A stretch of DNA of 64,000 nucleotides from Robertmurraya andreesenii (GTDB lineage Bacteria > Bacillota > Bacilli > Bacillales > Cytobacillaceae). Of this stretch, positions 58,221 through 64,000 are shown piece by piece. The position numbers and the translations under genes were made by a program. The notes beneath the pieces were generated by a model. That model made no database searches and was not told the DNA's origin. It saw nothing but the letters and a program-made list of their open reading frames with translations. The stretch spans positions 1-64,000 of the forward strand of contig NZ_JAUSTU010000011.1 in NCBI RefSeq assembly GCF_030813005.1. The letters run 5' to 3'. Position 1 is the stretch's first letter. Each line of letters starts with the position of its first letter.

Positions 58221-59027
58221 TTGGATAAAAAAATATCCCCTTTATCAAAAGTGTTTCTGGCTGTAATTTTCTTGATTTTGTATGCGCCAATTTTCTTTCT
58301 GGTGTTTTACTCTTTCAATAGCGGCGGCACGATGTACGACTTTGAAGGCTTCACTCTCGACTGGTACAAGGATTTATTTCAAGACACCAGGTTATTAATT
58401 ATCGTGTTAAATACACTGGTGATTGCTTTGCTATCCGCTCTTTTCTCGACAATCATTGGAGTATTAGGAGCGATTGCCATTTACCAATTAAGACGACGAC
58501 AAACGAAGAATACGATTCTTTCTTTAAACAATGTCTTGATTGTAAGCCCTGACGTCATTATTGGGGCATCCTTTCTTATCTTATTTACGACAGCAGGCAT
58601 CAAGCTTGGCTTCTACTCCGTTCTGTTGTCTCATATTGCGTTCAGCATTCCGATCGTTGTCATCATGGTTTTGCCAAAATTATTAGAAATGAGCCCAACC
58701 TTAATTGATGCAGCCCGGGATTTAGGGGCAAGCAAATGGGATGTACTGGCGAAGGTCATCCTGCCCTATATTACACCAGGAATTTTCGCAGGATTCTTCA
58801 TGGCCCTAACTTACTCATTAGACGATTTTGCGGTTACCTTTTTTGTAACAGGAAACGGGTTCTCAACCCTTTCAGTTGAAATTTATTCCCTCGCCCGTCG
58901 GGGAATCTCTTTAAATATCAATGCACTCTCGACCCTGTTGTTCCTGTTCACCATCCTACTGGTGATTATTTACTACTTTATTACACAACGCACAAAGACA
59001 CAGGTTGGGGGGATTAGGAATGATTAA
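58221..59027 (+). CDS. potC: Spermidine/putrescine ABC transporter permease PotC
   Basis: A 268-residue permease with six helices and the EAA motif DAARDLGASKWDVLAKVILP (about 164-183). It starts with TTG at 58221, one base after the potB stop, with GGGG about 9 nt upstream. It overlaps potD by 8 bp, indicating coupled translation. Confidence 0.93.
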   Translation: MDKKISPLSKVFLAVIFLILYAPIFFLVFYSFNSGGTMYDFEGFTLDWYKDLFQDTRLLIIVLNTLVIALLSALFSTIIGVLGAIAIYQLRRRQTKNTILSLNNVLIVSPDVIIGASFLILFTTAGIKLGFYSVLLSHIAFSIPIVVIMVLPKLLEMSPTLIDAARDLGASKWDVLAKVILPYITPGIFAGFFMALTYSLDDFAVTFFVTGNGFSTLSVEIYSLARRGISLNINALSTLLFLFTILLVIIYYFITQRTKTQVGGIRND

Positions 59028-60093
59028 GCTAATCCGTGTATTTCTTTCCGTTGTCATTGCTTCAGCTGTTCTGTTGTTTGTTATCAACCGTTTGAATTCC
59101 GCAGAGGGATTTTCAAGTGGAAATACGATAACCATTTACAACTGGGGCGATTATATTGACCCTGATCTCATTAAACGCTTCAAGGATGAGACAGGAATTA
59201 AGGTGATTTACGAAACCTTTGATTCCAATGAAGCCATGCTGACAAAGATTAAGCAGGGTGGAACAACGTACGATATTGCTATACCTTCCGAGTATATGAT
59301 TCAGAAAATGAAGGAAGAGAACTTGCTACTTCCGCTTGATCAATCCAAGCTGCCGAACTTGAAGAATATTGATGAACGCTTCATGGATCTCCCATTTGAC
59401 CCTAATAACAAGTATTCCGTTCCATATTTCTGGGGAACAGTGGGGATTGTCTTCAACACAAAATTGGTCGGTGATAAACCATTCACAAGCTGGAACGACT
59501 TATGGGATCCTTCCTTAAAAAATGATATTCTTTTAACGGATGGGGCTCGCGAGGTCATTGGAATGGGTCTGAATAGCTTGGGATACTCATTAAATGATAC
59601 GAACAAAGAGCATTTGCATGAGGCGAAGGCAAAGCTCGATACTCTCACACCGAATATCAAAGCCATTGTTGGCGACGAGATCAAGATGCTGATCGCCAAT
59701 GAGGAAGCAGCTGTCGGGCTCGTTTGGTCTGGGGATGCGGCGGACATGATGGGAGAAAATGAAAACCTCGATTATGTTGTGCCATCAGAAGGGTCTAACC
59801 TTTGGTTCGATAATATGGTGATTCCAAAAACCGCAAAGAACATCGAGGGGGCTCACAAGTTTATCAATTTCATGCTTGATGCAAAGATTGCTGCTCAGAA
59901 TGCGGAATGGGTTAGCTACTCGACTCCAAACAAAGAGGCACTCAAGCACATGCCTAAGGAAATGGTCGAGGACGAACGCTTCTACCCATCGCCAGAGCTG
60001 ACCGACAAGCTTGAAGTATACGAAAACCTCGGCAAAAAAAATCTAGCGTTTTACAATGACCTGTTCTTAGAATTTAAGATGCATCGAAAATAA
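59020..60093 (+). CDS. potD: Polyamine-binding protein PotD (membrane-anchored form)
   Basis: A 357-residue SBP family 1 polyamine-binding protein. The N-terminus MIKLIRVFLSVVIASAVLLF is one hydrophobic helix with no lipobox cysteine, so it is probably held by an uncleaved helix instead of a lipid. The ligand region NWGDYIDPDLIKRF opens the first lobe, and acidic residues that bind amines are in WSGDAADM and WFDNMVIP. Start chosen at 59020 with GGGGGG upstream. Last gene of potABCD. Confidence 0.92.
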   Translation: MIKLIRVFLSVVIASAVLLFVINRLNSAEGFSSGNTITIYNWGDYIDPDLIKRFKDETGIKVIYETFDSNEAMLTKIKQGGTTYDIAIPSEYMIQKMKEENLLLPLDQSKLPNLKNIDERFMDLPFDPNNKYSVPYFWGTVGIVFNTKLVGDKPFTSWNDLWDPSLKNDILLTDGAREVIGMGLNSLGYSLNDTNKEHLHEAKAKLDTLTPNIKAIVGDEIKMLIANEEAAVGLVWSGDAADMMGENENLDYVVPSEGSNLWFDNMVIPKTAKNIEGAHKFINFMLDAKIAAQNAEWVSYSTPNKEALKHMPKEMVEDERFYPSPELTDKLEVYENLGKKNLAFYNDLFLEFKMHRK

Positions 60094-60095
60094 AA

Positions 60096-60151
60096 TGGTA
60101 CCTGGTACCATCCGTGGACATTTGTTTGATTTTGTCCACGTGGAGTGTACA
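60096..60151 (+). repeat. GGTACC/GTGGACA dispersed repeat, family 2 copy 4
   Basis: GGTACCTGGTACCATCCGTG, then GACATTTGTTTGATTTTGTC and CACGTGGAGTGTACA. It lies directly after potD and before the shared terminator. Confidence 0.8.
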
Positions 60152-60160
60152 ATTGTGAAA

Positions 60161-60202
60161 AAGGGACATCTCTCATGCGAGAAAGATGTCCCTTACTTCT
60201 TT
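60161..60202. terminator. Bidirectional terminator between potD and cydC
   Basis: AAGGGACATCT / AGATGTCCCTT, an 11-bp stem with a 12-nt loop, with T-rich tails on both strands (ACTTCTTTT to the right, TTTTTCAC on the minus strand). It ends both convergent operons and abuts the cydC stop. Confidence 0.88.
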
Positions 60203-61924
60203 TCATCCATGATCTAATTCATACAATCTCTGATACCGCTCACTCGTTTCCAGTAATTCCTCATGACTGCCCTCAATGGCCACTTTTCCTTTTTCCATGA
60301 AAACAATCTTGTCCATTTTTTCCATGCCCATCAAATGATGAGTTATCCAAACAACGGTCTTATCCTTTAATGCTTCAAAAATGGTTTCAATCAAATCCGC
60401 CTCTGTTTGCGGGTCCAAACCGACGGTCGGTTCATCTAGAATGACAACTGGGGTGTTCTTTAATAATATTCTTGCTAGAGCAATCCTTTGTCTTTCACCA
60501 CCAGAAAAACGGGCCCCTGTTTCCTCCATTTGTGTGGCTAAGCCAAGAGGTAAGGAGTTAATATACTGATCAAGCTTAACCTGCTTCACAACCCGCTCTA
60601 TTTCTTCTCTTGTCGCCGTTTGATTCCCAAGACGAATATTATTTTCCACCGTTGTTGCAAAAAGGTACGGCTTTTGATTCAAGACACTAATCTGCTCAAA
60701 AATGGCATCACCATAGCAATGACAAGGCTGACCATTTAATTCTACCTTCCCACTGATAGGCACAAGAGCTCCGAGCAGCAGCTGTAAAAATGTCGATTTC
60801 CCTGCCCCACTTTTTCCTAACAGGGCGAACTTATGCCCCTGAGGAATCGATAAGCTCATTTGATGAAGGGCATCTTCTTGACTACCCGCATAACGGTAGG
60901 TCAAGTGATCAGCCACTAGGTTAGCAGCATTTGACTTCCCTACTTCTATTGGTTTCGCCTCATGTCTGTCGCCTCTCTCAATATTTCCTACTCTACGCAA
61001 TGATTCCTGATAAGCAGGAATACGCTCAATCGCGTGTGAAATGGGAAGTAGCCCCTCGATAATTGGCAATGTCACAAGCGTAAAGGCCGCAATATAGGTC
61101 GGAGCAATCCCTCCAGCCTGCGCCTCAAAACCTGACCAAATTGCCATCATGATTAAGATGAGTCCAGACAAAATTCTTAACTGCAGCTCTCGAGATTGAT
61201 TCCAATAGCGGAGACGTCGATCAACCTCGAATATCTCCTCGCGCTCTCTATGAAATCCGTTAATAAAATCCTTTTCCCTGCCACTAATGATCCAATCGGT
61301 CAATCCAAAGACCGCATCGGTCAGATTGGAATACAACCGACTTTGCACCTCTTTTTGCTTAAGCTGCCGTTTTTTTAATATAAATAAGGACCAAACTGGA
61401 TATACCACAACAATGAGACTTAAACAAAATCCGATCCAAAGAGCGAATTTCCAATCAAATAAGGATAGTGAGATGATGGAACCCGCAAATAAGCATAAAG
61501 CGACAATCGTTGGAAAAATGGTACGGATATACAAATCCTGCAGATGCTCGATATCGTCTGCAAGAGTTCCAAGCAAATCACCTGTCTGAAATCGTTCGCG
61601 AATAAACAGTGCCTGTGGCTCCAACATTCGATAAAGCCAAACTCGCATGTCAGATAAGATTTTTAGGACCGCATTATGCCCAATGAGACGCTCGATATAT
61701 CTCGTGACCGCCTGTGAAATTCCGAACGTCCGTACAAGGACAATCGGTACATACAGCATCAAAATATTGTAGGGCATGAGGGAGGCACTCGAGATTAAAT
61801 AACCTGAGGTGAAGGTAAGCATCGAACTCGCCAGCACAGTTAATAGCCCAAAAAAGACTGCTAGGCTAATCGAACGATAATATTGCCGCAAATAGGGCTT
61901 GATATATGTGTTGAAGTGTTTCAT
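60203..61924 (-). CDS. cydC: Thiol reductant ABC exporter subunit CydC
   Basis: A 573-residue half-transporter: six helices (about 15-300), then an ATPase domain (Walker A GKSGAGKST about 366-374, signature RFSGGERQR, Walker B VVILDEPTVGLD, H-loop WITHHL). With CydD it forms the heterodimeric exporter or cysteine/heme-linked transporter needed to assemble cytochrome bd. It overlaps cydD by 4 bp (ATGA). Subunit names follow the E. coli convention; B. subtilis naming is reversed. Confidence 0.9.
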   Translation of the reverse strand: MKHFNTYIKPYLRQYYRSISLAVFFGLLTVLASSMLTFTSGYLISSASLMPYNILMLYVPIVLVRTFGISQAVTRYIERLIGHNAVLKILSDMRVWLYRMLEPQALFIRERFQTGDLLGTLADDIEHLQDLYIRTIFPTIVALCLFAGSIISLSLFDWKFALWIGFCLSLIVVVYPVWSLFILKKRQLKQKEVQSRLYSNLTDAVFGLTDWIISGREKDFINGFHREREEIFEVDRRLRYWNQSRELQLRILSGLILIMMAIWSGFEAQAGGIAPTYIAAFTLVTLPIIEGLLPISHAIERIPAYQESLRRVGNIERGDRHEAKPIEVGKSNAANLVADHLTYRYAGSQEDALHQMSLSIPQGHKFALLGKSGAGKSTFLQLLLGALVPISGKVELNGQPCHCYGDAIFEQISVLNQKPYLFATTVENNIRLGNQTATREEIERVVKQVKLDQYINSLPLGLATQMEETGARFSGGERQRIALARILLKNTPVVILDEPTVGLDPQTEADLIETIFEALKDKTVVWITHHLMGMEKMDKIVFMEKGKVAIEGSHEELLETSERYQRLYELDHG

Positions 61925-63645
61925 ACTCCCCTTCCTCCCTTCGCTGCCGAAATGAGTTCAAAGTAGTGCCCCTTTTTTGCCAATAATTGTTCATGGGAGC
62001 CGCATTCGACCAGCTGACCTTCCTGTAAGACAAAGATGAGGTCCATTTCCTTCATCCAGTGCAAACGATGGGTCGCAAAAAAGACAAGCTTTCTCTCCAA
62101 TAACGGTAATAGCAATTCCTTAATTTCATACTCCGTCTCAATATCTAGATGGGCGGTCGGCTCATCGAAAAGCATGATCGGACGTTCCTGCAAAATCGTT
62201 CGCGCTAGTGCAATTCGCTGCTCCTCCCCACCGCTTAAGCTCCGGCCACCCTGTCCAATTTTCTCATCCAACCCATTTGGCAGGCTCTTCACCAGCTCAG
62301 AAAGTCCAGCTCGTTCAACGGCAAGCAGCAAATCCTCTTTACTGGAATGCTGCGCATACCAACGAATATTCTCCGCAACCGTCCCTGAAAAAATATATGG
62401 ATGTTGTGGGATGTAAGAGAGCTGCCTTTGCCATTCATCGACAGTAAAGCTCTCAACCTCAATTCCATCAAACAGGATAGTCCCGCTGCTCTTATCCCTT
62501 AAGCCAGCCAGTAAATCAATGAAGGTCGATTTGCCAGCCCCCGATTGTCCAACAATCCCGATTTTCTGAAAACCCTTCACCTCAAAATCCAAATTCTTCA
62601 CTATGAAGCTCTCATCTTCAGTTGATGCCTTTGAGAGCCCTCTAACCGCTAAGTAACTTGCCTCATTCCAACGAGGAAGAGGCTGTGTGCTTATTAATTT
62701 TCTATCCTCCTGCGAAAGGATTTCATGAATCTTGTCTCCGGCATCCTTTCCGTCCATCGTCGCATGATAATCGTTTCCAAATGAACGAATCGGCAGAAAA
62801 TATTCCGGTGCAAGAATCAAGAGCATGAGTGCTGACTCGAGGCCTATTTTTCCATCAATAAGACGTAATCCAAGTTCAACCGCTACGACGGCAACCGAGA
62901 GACTCGAAAAGAAATCTAAAGCAAAGGTCGATAGAAAAGCGAGGCGCAGCGTGCGGTTCGTTGCCATTCGATACCTCTCACTAACCGCTCTTATCGCGTG
63001 TTCATGGGATTTGCTTTTTCCGAGAAATTTCAAGGTTACAAGACCGCGCAAGGAATCGACAAAGTGACTGGATAATAAGCGGTACGAATCCATTTGGGCA
63101 TCAATTTTCTTCTGAGCCAGGAGGCCAAGCAAAATCAAAAAGGCAATCATGATCGGCATCGTCACGAGAAGAACGACCCCTGATAAAGCATCAACCGTAA
63201 ACACATAGACTAGTAAAAAGAGGGGGATACAAATCATGGAAACGGCCCGTGGAATGAATAGCTCTAGGTACGTGCGGAAATTGGTGATACCTTCTAAGCA
63301 AAGGGTAATGACACTACCTGAACCGTGACGTCCAACTCCCCTTGGTCCCAACCGAAATAATTTTTCTAATAAAAGAGTTTGGTAGGAAAGCGCTGTTGTT
63401 TCTGCAAAACGATATGCCATTCGCTCCTTCGTCCACTGCAATAAATGCCTGAGGAAAAAGAATCCACCAAAGCCAAAAAGAAAGGGAAGGACAGCATTGA
63501 CTGCTGCCCCTTTGAATAGTTTCGTAATAGCCGTCGAAAGAAAGACGGCATGTAAAATGATGAAAACACTTTGGAAAACCGTTAGAAGACCAATGATGAA
63601 CATTGTTTTTTTACTACCTTCATAACGAAGAAGCTGCTTGTCCAT
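61921..63645 (-). CDS. cydD: Thiol reductant ABC exporter subunit CydD
   Basis: A 574-residue half-transporter, six helices (about 15-310) and an ATPase domain (Walker A GQSGAGKST, signature SLSGGEEQR, Walker B IMLFDEPTAHLD). The ATG shares its first base with the cydB stop (TAATG), so translation is coupled to cydB. Together with CydC it is needed for functional cytochrome bd oxidase. Confidence 0.92.
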   Translation of the reverse strand: MDKQLLRYEGSKKTMFIIGLLTVFQSVFIILHAVFLSTAITKLFKGAAVNAVLPFLFGFGGFFFLRHLLQWTKERMAYRFAETTALSYQTLLLEKLFRLGPRGVGRHGSGSVITLCLEGITNFRTYLELFIPRAVSMICIPLFLLVYVFTVDALSGVVLLVTMPIMIAFLILLGLLAQKKIDAQMDSYRLLSSHFVDSLRGLVTLKFLGKSKSHEHAIRAVSERYRMATNRTLRLAFLSTFALDFFSSLSVAVVAVELGLRLIDGKIGLESALMLLILAPEYFLPIRSFGNDYHATMDGKDAGDKIHEILSQEDRKLISTQPLPRWNEASYLAVRGLSKASTEDESFIVKNLDFEVKGFQKIGIVGQSGAGKSTFIDLLAGLRDKSSGTILFDGIEVESFTVDEWQRQLSYIPQHPYIFSGTVAENIRWYAQHSSKEDLLLAVERAGLSELVKSLPNGLDEKIGQGGRSLSGGEEQRIALARTILQERPIMLFDEPTAHLDIETEYEIKELLLPLLERKLVFFATHRLHWMKEMDLIFVLQEGQLVECGSHEQLLAKKGHYFELISAAKGGRGV

Positions 63646-64000
63646 TAGTATTCTAAATGCTCCTTATGAGTTACTCTTTTGCGGAAGATATAATAACTCC
63701 AAATGGTATAGGCTAAAACAATTGGAACCATCGTTGCTGCAACAATGGTCATGACCTTTAACGAGTAGGCGCCCGAAGCAGCATTATAGACCGTTAAATT
63801 GTAGGCCAAGTCGGTAGAGCTAATCATGACGTTCGGGAACAAGGCAATGAAGAATGATGATGTTACCAGAACCATGATGAGCCCTGTTGTCGCAAAGCTG
63901 AGTCCCTCTTTCTTTTTGCGAAGAAGAGGAAGCAACGCTAAATAGCATATGACAGCTACAATATAGAGCGGAATGAGAATCGCCCCTCTGTTAGCGAATG
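63645..64000 (-). CDS. cydB: Cytochrome bd ubiquinol oxidase subunit II (3' part)
   Basis: The frame is open from the stop at 63645 to the right edge of the window without a start, giving about 118 residues of the C-terminus: helices at about 10-20, 32-52 and 82-106 of the fragment, ending YYIFRKRVTHKEHLEY. This fits the C-terminal end of CydB, the second subunit of the quinol oxidase, and the adjacent cydD/cydC confirm it. The rest, and presumably cydA, lie beyond the window. Confidence 0.88.
   Translation of the reverse strand, partial: FANRGAILIPLYIVAVICYLALLPLLRKKKEGLSFATTGLIMVLVTSSFFIALFPNVMISSTDLAYNLTVYNAASGAYSLKVMTIVAATMVPIVLAYTIWSYYIFRKRVTHKEHLEY

Noticed and set aside
1..64000. Riboswitches or T-box leaders
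   Set aside because: I examined the leader regions of potA, gsaB, the metE-like gene, dtpT and benE and saw no conserved riboswitch core; a covariance-model search would be decisive.

Overview
The window is chromosomal DNA from an endospore-forming member of the Bacillaceae (a Bacillus-like genus; I cannot name the species). Three things support this: strong AGGAGG-type ribosome binding sites with frequent TTG and GTG starts, spore genes sspE and sspK, and a gene order that follows the perR-to-yfhD stretch of Bacillus subtilis beside a 16S rRNA gene (synteny judged from memory). No phage, insertion sequence with a transposase, tRNA or CRISPR array was seen.

Layout. 1-380: the 5' end of a 16S rRNA gene (minus strand) and its tandem promoters. 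380-8.3 kb: ygxA, ygzB, perR with a Per box, a D-2-hydroxyacid dehydrogenase, a permuted papain-like protein, bcp, a two-helix K+ channel, gsaB and ygaE. 8.4-14 kb: a five-gene oligopeptide ABC importer (order D-F-A-B-C, as in B. subtilis app). 14.2-24 kb: ygaD, ygaC, ygaB, sspE, fabL, mutY, yfhP, sspK, a YpzG-like gene, yfhH, recX, yfhF, yfhE and yfhD. 24-31.7 kb: a SNF2 helicase, a DoxX protein, a DnaA-box cluster, and an ABC exporter with its own two-component system (yvfRSTU-like). 32-36.4 kb: a sulfur-handling operon (TusA, DsrE, TusA-OsmC fusion, core methionine synthase, OsmC) divergent from a LysR regulator. 36.4-40.2 kb: a small secreted protein with a MacB/FtsX-type ABC system. 40.7-48.9 kb: a dead NUDIX gene, a cupin protein, an ECF sigma/anti-sigma operon of SigM type, an M50 peptidase, pepT, an MFS transporter, a BenE transporter and a thioesterase. 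49-56.1 kb: a decaying ABC/TetR locus, dtpT, a TipAL-type MerR regulator with its operator, and a second ECF sigma/DUF4179 pair. 56.3-64 kb: potABCD, then cydB(partial)-cydD-cydC.

The most interesting parts are non-coding or accessory: two families of short dispersed repeats (a MITE-like ~100-bp palindrome in four copies and a GGTACC/GTGGACA element in four copies), a six-unit 22-bp tandem array of palindromes upstream of ygaD, a DnaA-box cluster far from any visible origin gene, a perfect 16-bp-arm inverted repeat between lysR and tusA, and the TusA/DsrE/OsmC/MetE operon itself. Three gene remnants (NUDIX, ABC ATPase, TetR) show mutational decay that can be reconstructed base by base.
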